This document shows positions 25,661 to 33,152 of a stretch of 52,154 nucleotides of DNA, one piece after another. A model generated the notes under the pieces. It did no database searches. It was not told where the DNA came from and saw only the letters and a program-made list of their open reading frames with translations. A program made the translations under genes and the position numbers. Position 1 is the first letter of the stretch; every line of letters begins with the position of its first letter. The stretch covers positions 1-52,154 of the forward strand of contig CAUEFX010000025.1 in the NCBI GenBank assembly GCA_958477465.1, given 5' to 3'. Origin of the DNA: an uncultured Bacteroides sp. (GTDB lineage Bacteria > Bacteroidota > Bacteroidia > Bacteroidales > Bacteroidaceae).

Positions 25661-26299
25661 TTATAATAAGCAAAATTTTATATAATCTTCTATTTCTTGA
25701 GCAGTTACAGCATAAATCGGTGCAAGTTGCTCAAAATGGGAATCTCTTGTAAAACGAGAGCCGTTGGTAAGCATAGCCAACAGATTCTTGGATTTCAATT
25801 TATGTCCAGAGTAGGTAAGGGCTAAAGATACCAAATCGTTGATAGATACACCAGGCTTTAAGATGGAATAAATATCATAATAATCGCGGAAATTACTCCT
25901 ACGTAGCATCACCTCCATCTTCATAGCTCCAATAGACTTTACATCTGCCAATCTGAGATTATTCAGATATTCCACAGGCATACTGACAGGAGAATATTTA
26001 GGACAGGCATAAAAAGAGAACTTCACTCCAGACACTAAATACTCTACATGGTCTATATCTAAAATGTCCTTATGCTGAATATCACCTATTGTAGCAAGCT
26101 CTTTCTCTATCTGATACCACGCCACTTCCATTTTCTCTGTTTTAGAGGTACGTCATTTCATAAAGTCCAAGTCCTCACTTTGTCGAGTTCCCAGTTGCAA
26201 TGACAAAGCTGTACCACCTACCAAGAGATAGGGTTTGATGCAGTCCAACTTAGAGACAGCTTCAAAAACTCGCAGCGTGTATGGAGCTAAACCACTCAT
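25661..26299 (-). pseudogene. AbiEii/AbiGii-type nucleotidyltransferase toxin, nonsense mutation
   Basis: From ATG 26299 the frame begins MSGLAPYTLRVFEAVSKLD and has the nucleotidyltransferase motif VGGTALSLQLGTRQSEDLDF, then TGA at 26153-26155. The same frame resumes with RTSKTEKMEVAWYQIEKELATIG and the usual C-terminal part (DVKSIGAMKMEVMLRRSNFRDYYDIYSIL) to the stop at 25661. A Trp (TGG) or Arg codon changed to TGA explains it. The intact protein would be ~212 residues, the toxin-type partner of an AbiE-like module. Internal restart at ATG 26131 would lack the catalytic motif. Confidence 0.8.
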
Positions 26300-26628
26300 G
26301 CAAACATTTTATTAAGGTGGCGAGTAGCCATAGACTTTATATAAGCATCCGGCTTCTTAACCTTGAAATAATACCATGCAAAGAAACGGTTTAACGTGTA
26401 GAGATATTCCGCTTGGGGAACAAGATAATCCAGCCACACCTACTTGATTTTCTTGAAAGGATAAATTAGAAACAGTTGGTTTATTTCTTCCAAGTCAAGG
26501 TATAACAAGGTTTTCTCAATCAGCATATCATCTGGAATATCCCTGATAGAGTTCTCATTATACGACCAAAAACAGTGTTCTTGTTTCAGTTTCGCCAATA
26601 GTTCTTGTTTTACCACATCACTTGACAT
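26296..26628 (-). pseudogene. Partner protein of the AbiEii-like gene (DUF6922-like), in-frame amber
   Basis: From ATG 26628: MSSDVVKQELLAKLKQEHCF ... LIYPFKKIK, then TAG at 26440-26442, then the same frame continues VWLDYLVPQAEYLYTLNRFFAWYYFKVKKPDAYI to a TGA at 26296 that overlaps the ATG of the toxin gene (ATGA). The combined 110-residue protein matches the small DUF6922-type protein that precedes Bacteroides AbiEii-like genes and probably serves as antitoxin. A Lys codon AAG changed to TAG fits the KKIK-x-VW context. It has a full promoter at 26651-26682. Confidence 0.75.
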
Positions 26629-26650
26629 AACTTCCTGTTTTAGAATAACA

Positions 26651-26682
26651 CAAAATTAGTGATTATTCTTGTCCAAAGCAAA
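26651..26682 (-). promoter_or_regulatory. Promoter of the AbiE-like pair
   Basis: On the minus strand TTTG (26679-26682), 20 bases, TAATTTTG (26651-26658): an exact match to the Bacteroides -33/-7 consensus. The start codon at 26628 is 22 bases downstream. Confidence 0.75.
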
Positions 26683-26833
26683 TCGCAATGGAAAATGTTT
26701 CATTGTGAATAAGATTTTCTGCAAACTTGTATGGCGAGTTCAGTGTTGGCCTATTACTGCCCTCAGAACCTACTCAAGGATAAGACAAGCGAAAACGCCC
26801 TTCAACAGTTAGTCCAAGCTACCCATAGGAAAA

Positions 26834-26940
26834 GATGTTATATCTTTTTTTGAAAGACGTTACATCTTTTTTTGAAACATGTTACATCTTTTTTTGAAAG
26901 ATGTTATGTCTTTTTTTAAAAGACGCTATATCTTTTTCCG
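26834..26940 (+). repeat. 22-bp tandem repeat array, 4.9 copies
   Basis: Units start at 26834, 26856, 26878, 26900 and 26922 (last one partial). Consensus GATGTTAcATCTTTTTTTGAAA. Each unit has a near-palindrome GATGTnACATC and a T7 tract. There are no spacers, and 22 is not a multiple of three, so it is neither CRISPR nor coding. The repeat length is about two helical turns. Confidence 0.9.
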
Positions 26941-26989
26941 CCCTCCTTTGTCAGTTCCCCAATATCTACTGCATTACACTTACCATCCT

Positions 26990-27020
26990 AAAAAAGGGCA
27001 TCGCTTCACAGCGACACCCT
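26990..27020 (-). terminator. Intrinsic terminator, minus strand
   Basis: On the minus strand an AGGG/TCGCT-type stem (27020-27010 with 27005-26995, loop GTGA, one internal mismatch pair) is followed directly by T6 (26995-26990). It implies a minus-strand transcript from the region 27021-27800, where no gene is visible. Confidence 0.6.
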
Positions 27021-27252
27021 GCCTAAATGGATACTCGGCGGTCTAAAAAGATACACACTTGTCCTTTTGATTTATTGGCTACCGGTATCCTCTCTTACAT
27101 AAGGGATGATATAATTCTATTAACGATTGGACGAAGTTATTAGTCTGTCAGATAATCTATTATTCATAATCTTTTTTTTGTCGTGTATATATATATAATC
27201 TATTTACATGGTTTCCATTGTATATGGAAACAAGTAATAATTTGCAATATTT

Positions 27253-27480
27253 AGTCGGAGTACTGATAATATAAGAGCGTGAGATCGCAACATTACTCCC
27301 AACCGAGAGCCGCCCCTAAGTCCGACTCTGACTTCAATGAAACCGGTCTCTATTCTTATTGTCAATATATACAGGGCATTTATCTGTACGGATAAAAGCG
27401 TGTAGATATAGTGTGTATTGGCAATAAAGGTTATGGAGACCTTCTCGTATCGTAGTTCAGAGATGAAATCGGTCGATTTC
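27253..27480 (+). ncRNA. Candidate rod-shaped structured RNA (6S-RNA-like architecture)
   Basis: Nested pairing: 27322-27325 with 27469-27472; 27326-27333 with 27454-27462 (CTCTGACT/AGTTCAGAG, one bulge); a bubble of about 11 bases on each side; 27345-27350 with 27436-27441 (GGTCTC/GAGACC); 27356-27372 with 27411-27427 (17 pairs, three of them U-G); and a terminal hairpin 27376-27384 with 27391-27399. A long rod with a central bubble is the layout of 6S RNA. The non-Watson-Crick pairs are U-G when read on the plus strand and would be A-C mismatches on the minus strand, favouring plus. An upstream stem (27253-27259 with 27321-27327) could compete. A minus-strand -7 box (TATATTTG, 27576-27583) keeps the strand uncertain. 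A hairpin at 27211-27231 (GTTTCCAT/ATGGAAAC) may belong to it. Confidence 0.45.
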
Positions 27481-27623
27481 GTTCAGGCACAAATATTAGT
27501 TCGCAACAGAAGATGTATTACTAATAGTTGACGTCATCTGCGTTTGTATACGTTATGCATCTCCTTTTCCACCTGCAAATATAACGCAATAATATTATAT
27601 TATAACCGATAATAATTTATTTA

Positions 27624-27662
27624 TTTTCTTAATTCCTAAGAAAAATGGTTAACGCCGTTTTT
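27624..27662 (+). terminator. Two overlapping hairpins, possible plus-strand terminator
   Basis: 27624-27631 pairs with 27637-27644 (TTTTCTTA/TAAGAAAA), and 27641-27648 pairs with 27655-27662 (AAAAATGG/CCGTTTTT, one U-G, ending in T5). They share 27641-27644, so only one can form. The second has terminator form on the plus strand and could end the RNA candidate upstream. Confidence 0.4.
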
Positions 27663-27687
27663 AAGAGAGCCTACCCTCTATTATAGA

Positions 27688-27717
27688 GATAAGTTTGTGG
27701 GTGATAAGTTTGTGAGT
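27688..27717 (+). repeat. 15-bp direct repeat, two copies
   Basis: GATAAGTTTGTGGGT at 27688-27702 and GATAAGTTTGTGAGT at 27703-27717, one difference. No gene or known site is attached. Function unknown. Confidence 0.6.
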
Positions 27718-27812
27718 GAAACAGAGTAAGAATGCATCCTTATCTTTTTGAAAGAAAACGTTTTAAATTACAATAAGATGCCCCAGTTGTGAGTATTAGT
27801 GAGTGTCAAAAA

Positions 27813-27845
27813 AAAATCCCTGCCGGATGAATCGGCAGGGATTTT
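27813..27845. terminator. Terminator of the sdhCAB operon
   Basis: Perfect arms 27813-27825 and 27833-27845 (AAAATCCCTGCCG / CGGCAGGGATTTT), 7-base loop, with T runs on both strands. It lies 31 bases after the sdhB stop. Confidence 0.92.
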
Positions 27846-27875
27846 CTGTTATTAATCAAATGCTAAACTATACGC

Positions 27876-28631
27876 TTAGTCTTTCAGTTTTGCAAGGATG
27901 AAATCGCGGTTCAAGCGGGCAATGTTGCTGATAGAGATATTCTTCGGACATTCGGCTTCACATGCACGGGTGTTTGTACAGTTACCGAATCCAAGTTCGT
28001 CCATCTTAGACAACATGGCTTTTGCACGACGGGCTGCTTCTACCTTTCCTTGGGGAAGCAGGTTCAACTGGCTAACCTTTGCCGAAACGAACAACATAGC
28101 CGAACCGTTCTTACATGCAGCTACACAAGCACCGCAACCGATACATGCAGCAGCATCCATGGCTTCATCGGCCACATCTTTAGGAATCAAGATGGCGTTA
28201 GCATCTTGTGGGGCACCAGTGTTCACGCTTACATAGCCACCAGCCTGCATGATTTTGTCATAAGCAGAACGGTCTACCATAAGGTCGCGGATTACCGGAA
28301 AACCGGCGGAACGCCAAGGTTCTACAGTGATTGTATCACCGTCTTTGAAGCGACGCATGTACATCTGACAAGTAGTAGCACCTGTTGCAGGACCATGTGG
28401 ATGTCCGTTGATATACAAAGAACACATACCACAGATACCTTCACGGCAGTCATGGTCGAATACAATCGGTTCACCGCCATCGTTAATAATTTGTTCATTC
28501 AGAATATCCAGCATTTCGAGGAACGAAGTATCGCCCGGGATATCTTTCATTTGATATGTTTCAAAAGCACCTTTTGCTTTCGGGCCTTTCTGACGCCATA
28601 CCTTCAGTGTGAAACTTATATTTTTATCCAT
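27876..28631 (-). CDS. sdhB: Succinate dehydrogenase/fumarate reductase iron-sulfur subunit
   Basis: A 251-residue iron-sulfur subunit that passes electrons between the FAD of the A subunit and the hemes of the membrane anchor. The N-terminal plant-type ferredoxin domain shows the [2Fe-2S] ligands DHDCREGICGMCSLY and the fourth Cys in GATTCQ. The C-terminal domain has CIGCGACVAAC and a second cluster CTNTRACEAECP for the [4Fe-4S] and [3Fe-4S] centres. In anaerobic Bacteroides the complex works mainly as fumarate reductase, producing succinate on the route to propionate. It is last in the operon, 28 bases after sdhA, followed by a strong terminator. Confidence 0.96.
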   Translation of the reverse strand: MDKNISFTLKVWRQKGPKAKGAFETYQMKDIPGDTSFLEMLDILNEQIINDGGEPIVFDHDCREGICGMCSLYINGHPHGPATGATTCQMYMRRFKDGDTITVEPWRSAGFPVIRDLMVDRSAYDKIMQAGGYVSVNTGAPQDANAILIPKDVADEAMDAAACIGCGACVAACKNGSAMLFVSAKVSQLNLLPQGKVEAARRAKAMLSKMDELGFGNCTNTRACEAECPKNISISNIARLNRDFILAKLKD

Positions 28632-28659
28632 TTTTGTTTTCCTTTAATTGATTAGCCGA

Positions 28660-30603
28660 TTAAGATTTGTAGTTACGGGTCTGAACTTTCACGAACTGAT
28701 AGTTCAAATCTTCTTTGATCAATTCCGGTTCTGAATCCTCGCCGGTATATTTCCAGCAAGCTACGTAAGAGAAGTTCTTATCGTCACGCAGAGCTTCACC
28801 TTCCGGAGTCTGATATTCGGTACGGAAGTGACCACCGCAAGATTCTTCACGGTTCAGGGCATCGCGAGCCATCAACGCACCAATTTCGATAAAGTCGACC
28901 AGACGGAGAGCCTTTTCAAGTTCTACGTTCAGTTCGTTTACATCACCCGGTATACGTACGTTGCTCCAGAAGTCTTTTTTCACTTCCTGGATACCTTGCA
29001 GAGCTTTCTGCAAAGACTCTTTAGTACGAGCCATACCTACAAAGTCCCACATGATGTGACCCAGTTTCTTGTGGATGGAGTCAACAGAATGTTTACCGTT
29101 AACGGCTTTGATTTTCTGAATCTTATCCTTAACAGCTTTTTCGGCTGCAACGAATTCCGGAAGGTCGGTAGAGAAACGCGGAACCTGGATTTGATCGGCC
29201 AGATAGTTTTGGATAGTGTATGGCAATACGAAATATCCGTCGGCCAGACCCTGCATCAATGCAGATGCACCCAAACGGTTGGCTCCGTGATCGGAGAAGT
29301 TGGCTTCACCGATAGCAAACAGACCCGGGATGGAAGCCATCAATTCATAGTCTACCCAGATACCACCCATCGTGTAGTGGATAGCCGGGAATATCATCAT
29401 CGGAGTTTTATATGGATTCTCGTCTGTGATCTCTTCATACATATCGAAGAGGTTACCATAACGGGCGCGAACCACGTCTTCACCCAGACGGTCGATGGCG
29501 TATTTGAAATCAAGGAAAACGGCCAGACCGGTACTGTTTACACCGAAACCTGCATCGCAACGTTCTTTGGCAGCACGTGATGCCACGTCACGAGGAACGA
29601 GGTTACCGAATGCCGGATAACGGCGTTCCAAGTAGAAGTCACGGTCTTCATCGGGTATATCGTTCGGCTTTTTAGTTCCTGCCTGCAATGCTTTGGCATC
29701 TTCGATTTTTTTCGGAACCCAGATACGACCGTCGTTACGGAGAGATTCAGACATCAGCGTCAGCTTAGACTGCTTGTCACCGTGAACAGGGATACAGGTC
29801 GGGTGAATCTGCGCAAAGCAAGGGTTAGCAAAATAAGCGCCTTTCTTGTAGCACTGGATGGCAACGGAACCATTGGACCCCATCGCATTGGTTGAAAGGA
29901 AGAAAGTATTTCCGTAACCGCCAGTACCGATAACTACGGCATGAGCAGCGAAACGTTCGATTTCACCGGTTACGAGGTTACGGGCAATAATACCGCGGGC
30001 ACGTCCTTCTATTATAACAAGGTCGAGCATTTCATAACGGGTGAACAATTTTACAGTACCTTTCTGTACCTGACGGCTCAATGCTGAATAAGCGCCCAGC
30101 AACAGCTGCTGTCCGGTTTGACCGCGGGCATAGAATGTACGTGAAACCTGTGCACCACCGAAAGAACGGTTGTCGAGTGTGCCACCGTAGTCACGGGCAA
30201 AAGGAACACCCTGAGCTACACATTGGTCGATGATGGCGTTGGACACTTCTGCCAGACGGTAAACGTTGGCTTCACGTGCACGGTAGTCACCACCTTTGAT
30301 TGTATCGTAGAAAAGACGGTATACAGAGTCGCCGTCGTTTTGATAATTCTTAGCTGCGTTGATACCACCCTGTGCTGCAATGGAGTGAGCACGGCGTGGA
30401 GAATCCTGGATACAGAAGTTGAATACTCTGAATCCCATTTCACCCAGAGAAGCGGCTGCTGATGCGCCGGCAAGTCCGGTTCCTACAACGATGATGTCGA
30501 GACGACGTTTGTTGGCAGGATTAACAAGTTTTTGGTGAGCTTTATAGTTACTCCATTTTTCGGCTAACTGGCCTTCAGGAATTTTAGAATCTATTTGAGT
30601 CAT
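28660..30603 (-). CDS. sdhA: Succinate dehydrogenase/fumarate reductase flavoprotein subunit
   Basis: A 647-residue catalytic subunit interconverting fumarate and succinate. The dinucleotide-binding motif GTGLAGASAA begins at Gly41. The His that carries FAD covalently is His73 in RRAHSIAAQGGINAA. Substrate-binding elements HPTCIPVHGD and SESLRNDGR, and the HYTMGGI motif, are present. The length fits the epsilon-proteobacterial/Bacteroidetes type B enzyme. It acts at the cytoplasmic face of the inner membrane, bound by the B and C subunits. It lies 38 bases after sdhC and 28 before sdhB, so the three form one transcript. Confidence 0.97.
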   Translation of the reverse strand: MTQIDSKIPEGQLAEKWSNYKAHQKLVNPANKRRLDIIVVGTGLAGASAAASLGEMGFRVFNFCIQDSPRRAHSIAAQGGINAAKNYQNDGDSVYRLFYDTIKGGDYRAREANVYRLAEVSNAIIDQCVAQGVPFARDYGGTLDNRSFGGAQVSRTFYARGQTGQQLLLGAYSALSRQVQKGTVKLFTRYEMLDLVIIEGRARGIIARNLVTGEIERFAAHAVVIGTGGYGNTFFLSTNAMGSNGSVAIQCYKKGAYFANPCFAQIHPTCIPVHGDKQSKLTLMSESLRNDGRIWVPKKIEDAKALQAGTKKPNDIPDEDRDFYLERRYPAFGNLVPRDVASRAAKERCDAGFGVNSTGLAVFLDFKYAIDRLGEDVVRARYGNLFDMYEEITDENPYKTPMMIFPAIHYTMGGIWVDYELMASIPGLFAIGEANFSDHGANRLGASALMQGLADGYFVLPYTIQNYLADQIQVPRFSTDLPEFVAAEKAVKDKIQKIKAVNGKHSVDSIHKKLGHIMWDFVGMARTKESLQKALQGIQEVKKDFWSNVRIPGDVNELNVELEKALRLVDFIEIGALMARDALNREESCGGHFRTEYQTPEGEALRDDKNFSYVACWKYTGEDSEPELIKEDLNYQFVKVQTRNYKS

Positions 30604-30641
30604 AATGCTATTTACGATTTAATCATTTACAAATTTAAAAT

Positions 30642-31334
30642 TTAGCAAGAAGCGCCGCATAGCGATTGAGCGTAGAATACGACTACTACCAAAGCAAAGC
30701 AGATGACAACGATTGTTGAATAGATGTTAGAGATGCATTTCCAACGATTGATCCAAATCTTGTTGTTCCAGCCCAGTGACTGCATAGAGCTCCAGAAACC
30801 GTGAGTCAGGTGGAACCAGAGAGCGGCCAGCCAGATAAGATAAAGCACTACGTACACCGGATTACGGAAAGTTTCGTGGATGTGATAAACACCGTTGGCG
30901 GCATTAGTAGTATCTACTACCGCACCCATGTTGTGCATCAGTTCGGGGAGCTGCATTTTAGCCCAGAAGTTGAACAGGTGAAGGCCTAACCCCAAAATCA
31001 CGATAATACCCAGAACAAGCATGTTTTGTGAAGCCCATTCCACCTTTTTGGGTTTATCTACTACGGCATAGCGTTCGCTGCCGCGTGCCGCACGATTCTG
31101 AATCGTCAGCCAGAAGGCATAGATGATGTGAATCACGAAGAGGGCAGCCAGTCCTAAAGTAGCCACCAATGCGTACCACTTTGCTCCCAGGAACTCACAA
31201 ACCAAGTTGTAACCCTCAGTCGAGATGATCGCAACAAGGTTCATCGCCATGTGAAACGTCAGAAACAGGACAAGGGCGATACCTGTAACGCTCATCACCA
31301 CTTTCCTTCCTACAGATGAATTACTTAACCACAT
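30642..31334 (-). CDS. sdhC: Succinate dehydrogenase/fumarate reductase cytochrome b subunit
   Basis: A 230-residue membrane anchor with about five transmembrane helices (near 14-34, 55-75, 103-123, 155-175 and 205-225). Single-subunit anchors of this size are type B and bind two b hemes and menaquinone. Candidate axial His residues are at FLTFHMAMN, LFVIHIIYAF, HIHETF and FHLTHGFW. It begins the operon sdhC-sdhA-sdhB and has an exact Bacteroides promoter 72 bases upstream. Confidence 0.95.
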   Translation of the reverse strand: MWLSNSSVGRKVVMSVTGIALVLFLTFHMAMNLVAIISTEGYNLVCEFLGAKWYALVATLGLAALFVIHIIYAFWLTIQNRAARGSERYAVVDKPKKVEWASQNMLVLGIIVILGLGLHLFNFWAKMQLPELMHNMGAVVDTTNAANGVYHIHETFRNPVYVVLYLIWLAALWFHLTHGFWSSMQSLGWNNKIWINRWKCISNIYSTIVVICFALVVVVFYAQSLCGASC

Positions 31335-31405
31335 AAATGATTGATTTTAAATTATTTAATTGTTAGAACTATAATTTCTTTTATACATGCCTATTTCTCT
31401 ACGTG

Positions 31406-31437
31406 CAAAAGTACAGGAAATACATTGATTAACCAAA
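31406..31437 (-). promoter_or_regulatory. Promoter of sdhCAB
   Basis: Minus strand TTTG (31434-31437), 20 bases, TACTTTTG (31406-31413): exact fit to the Bacteroides -33/-7 consensus. The leader to the sdhC ATG is about 65 bases. Confidence 0.85.
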
Positions 31438-31472
31438 GAATTAAAGAAATAATTCTTTAATGAAAAGAGGTA

Positions 31473-32339
31473 TTATTTCTTACCAATATTTTCCCCTTTG
31501 GCAGCCCGTGACCTCAGAGCACGGGGAGAATCGCCGAAAGAGGCTTTACAGAAATGAGCAAAATGTGACAAAGAATCGAATCCGTAGCGTTTGCTGATGT
31601 CGGTAATCCGTTCTTTGGTATGCTGCAGATCATCAAGGATTCCCTCACGTTTCTTGTCGAGTATCCATTCGTACACCGGTACCCCATACATGTTTCTGAA
31701 CAGACGCCGGAAAGTAGTAACGGTATATCCTCCCAAATGGGCAAATTCCTCCACATTCTTTACCTTATTGTAATTCTGCATGATGAAGTACTGGAAACTT
31801 TCGGTATACGTACTGATGGGATAGAAAAAGCTGCTTAGCTGGGGACGCGGGTAGTAGCAGGTGAGCAGGAATGCGAGCTCCTGCCTTTTCAGTTCGATAA
31901 ACGGTCCGCATGAGATGCCCTCTGTCAAGTATTCTCCCAACTCCGTCAAGAACCGTTCGAGGCGGCTGTTCATCACCAAGGGAGTATAGGTTAACGGAAC
32001 TTCAGAAGAACTTAAGATTTCGCGGTAATAGCTTTCACATATTTGCGGCAATTCATTGAACCAATATACAATGTATTCCACGTCTGTCAATGCCAGCAAC
32101 TCTATTTTAGAACCGATGGCCTGAAGGATAAACTCCCCCTCATGTAAGCTGGTTCCGGGGTATTCCTGACTATTTACGAGGAGCTCTCCTTTTATCATAA
32201 ACAGTATGCAGTTTTGTGTGCACTTGTCGGCAGGAAAGTGTTGTCCTCTGGGAAAGTCCCTATAGACAAATGTACCTTGAGCCGCTTTGGGACATTGTGC
32301 ACAGTCGGTAAATCTTTTACAATAACTGTTTTTTATCAT
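31473..32339 (-). CDS. AraC-family transcriptional regulator with Cys-rich N-terminus
   Basis: A 288-residue regulator. The N-terminal ~110 residues form a cupin-like sensing domain; residues ~185-280 are the double helix-turn-helix of AraC proteins (VEEFAHLGGYTVTTFRRLFRNMYGVPVYEWILDKK, then ITDISKRYGFDSLSHFAHFCKASFGDSPRALR). The N-terminus carries five Cys (7, 13, 16, 40, 44) with a C-x5-C-x2-C group, which could bind a metal or sense redox state. It is transcribed divergently from the PAP2 gene from near-symmetric promoters, so it may control that gene or itself. No ligand can be inferred. Confidence 0.9.
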   Translation of the reverse strand: MIKNSYCKRFTDCAQCPKAAQGTFVYRDFPRGQHFPADKCTQNCILFMIKGELLVNSQEYPGTSLHEGEFILQAIGSKIELLALTDVEYIVYWFNELPQICESYYREILSSSEVPLTYTPLVMNSRLERFLTELGEYLTEGISCGPFIELKRQELAFLLTCYYPRPQLSSFFYPISTYTESFQYFIMQNYNKVKNVEEFAHLGGYTVTTFRRLFRNMYGVPVYEWILDKKREGILDDLQHTKERITDISKRYGFDSLSHFAHFCKASFGDSPRALRSRAAKGENIGKK

Positions 32340-32372
32340 GAATTAAAGTGGGAAGCTATGATTGTAAGGCAA

Positions 32373-32380
32373 CAAAGATA
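32373..32380 (-). promoter_or_regulatory. -7 box of the AraC-family gene
   Basis: TATCTTTG on the minus strand with ATTG 20 bases upstream (three of four -33 bases). It forms one arm of an 11-bp inverted repeat (32371-32381 with 32414-32424) whose other arm is the PAP2 -7 box. Confidence 0.65.
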
Positions 32381-32414
32381 TAATATTTTTTATGAAAACT
32401 CAATATTTTTGCCA

Positions 32415-32422
32415 TATCTTTG
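32415..32422 (+). promoter_or_regulatory. -7 box of the PAP2 phosphatase gene
   Basis: TATCTTTG with TATG 20 bases upstream (three of four -33 bases). The first ATG of the gene is only 14 bases further, so the leader is very short or translation begins at one of the next Met codons. Confidence 0.65.
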
Positions 32423-32435
32423 TTCGGTCTAACAA

Positions 32436-33071
32436 ATGAAAATGATGATGAGGAAATTAGTGTTTGCATGTGTTACACTGTTCTGTACTATGGGAATCCA
32501 GGCACAAAACTGGGACATAAATACGTTGCATAAAATAAATGGGATGGACGGAAAGTTCGTGCGGAATTATAGTAAAGCATTTTCCCGTTCGGCTCCCTAT
32601 GTTTCGGTGGGAGTACCTGTTGCCATGGCGATTTATGCCGGTATAGGAAAAGACAAGGAGTTGCTGAAAGATGCCGTATATATCGGCACAAGCGTAGCGG
32701 AAGCAGTCGTGCTGACTTATGGCATGAAATACATGGTTGACCGTGAACGGCCGTACGACCGATACCCCGAGCGGGTATATCCGTATAGCACGGAAAGCAG
32801 CCCTTCGTTTCCATCCGGCCATACGGCAGCGGCTTTTTCATTGGCTACTTCACTGAGCATTAAATATCCCAAATGGTATGTGATTGCCCCTTCGGCCGTT
32901 TGGGCCTGTTCGGTAGGCTTCTCCCGTATGAACGAGGGGGTACATTATCCTTCGGATGTGATTGCCGGGGCAGCCATCGGTGCCGGTTGTGCGGTCGTCA
33001 ATATTTATGTCAACCGTTGGTTGAACAGCTGGTTGTTCGGAGAGAAGAAACAGGTCGCTTTTACCTATTAA
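32436..33071 (+). CDS. PAP2-superfamily phosphatase, exported
   Basis: A 211-residue protein with a Sec signal peptide (RKLVFACVTLFCTMGIQAQ). The three PAP2 catalytic motifs are complete: K-x6-RP in KYMVDRERPYD, PSGH in SPSFPSGHTAAAF, and SR-x5-H-x3-D in FSRMNEGVHYPSDVIAG. Members remove phosphate from lipid phosphates such as undecaprenyl pyrophosphate or phosphatidate, or act on lipid A. Two hydrophobic segments follow the catalytic residues. Four Met codons within the first five residues leave the start open between 32436 and 32448. The stop is 79 bases from the convergent ctpA gene. Confidence 0.92.
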   Translation: MKMMMRKLVFACVTLFCTMGIQAQNWDINTLHKINGMDGKFVRNYSKAFSRSAPYVSVGVPVAMAIYAGIGKDKELLKDAVYIGTSVAEAVVLTYGMKYMVDRERPYDRYPERVYPYSTESSPSFPSGHTAAAFSLATSLSIKYPKWYVIAPSAVWACSVGFSRMNEGVHYPSDVIAGAAIGAGCAVVNIYVNRWLNSWLFGEKKQVAFTY

Positions 33072-33152
33072 ATTCCGGTTCCGGTTTCCCCTCCATTTTT
33101 GACACGCCCTCATTCTGTAGGAGGAGGGGGAGTTCGGATATGTATTCCTCAT

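Noticed and set aside
354..26442. Recoding of TAG as a sense codon in this genome
   Set aside because: ctpA, parE, the AspT-type transporter and dptH all end in TAG with nothing protein-like following, so amber works as a stop; nonsense mutations are simpler.
26834..26940. CRISPR array
   Set aside because: Units are directly adjacent with no spacers, and no cas genes are present.
28828..29580. 250-residue plus-strand ORF
   Set aside because: Entirely antisense to sdhA, a highly conserved gene; codon-shadow ORF.
33088..33129. Terminator between the PAP2 gene and ctpA
   Set aside because: A 7-bp CCCCTCC/GGAGGGG stem has a loop of about 28 bases and no T run, so support is too weak to annotate.
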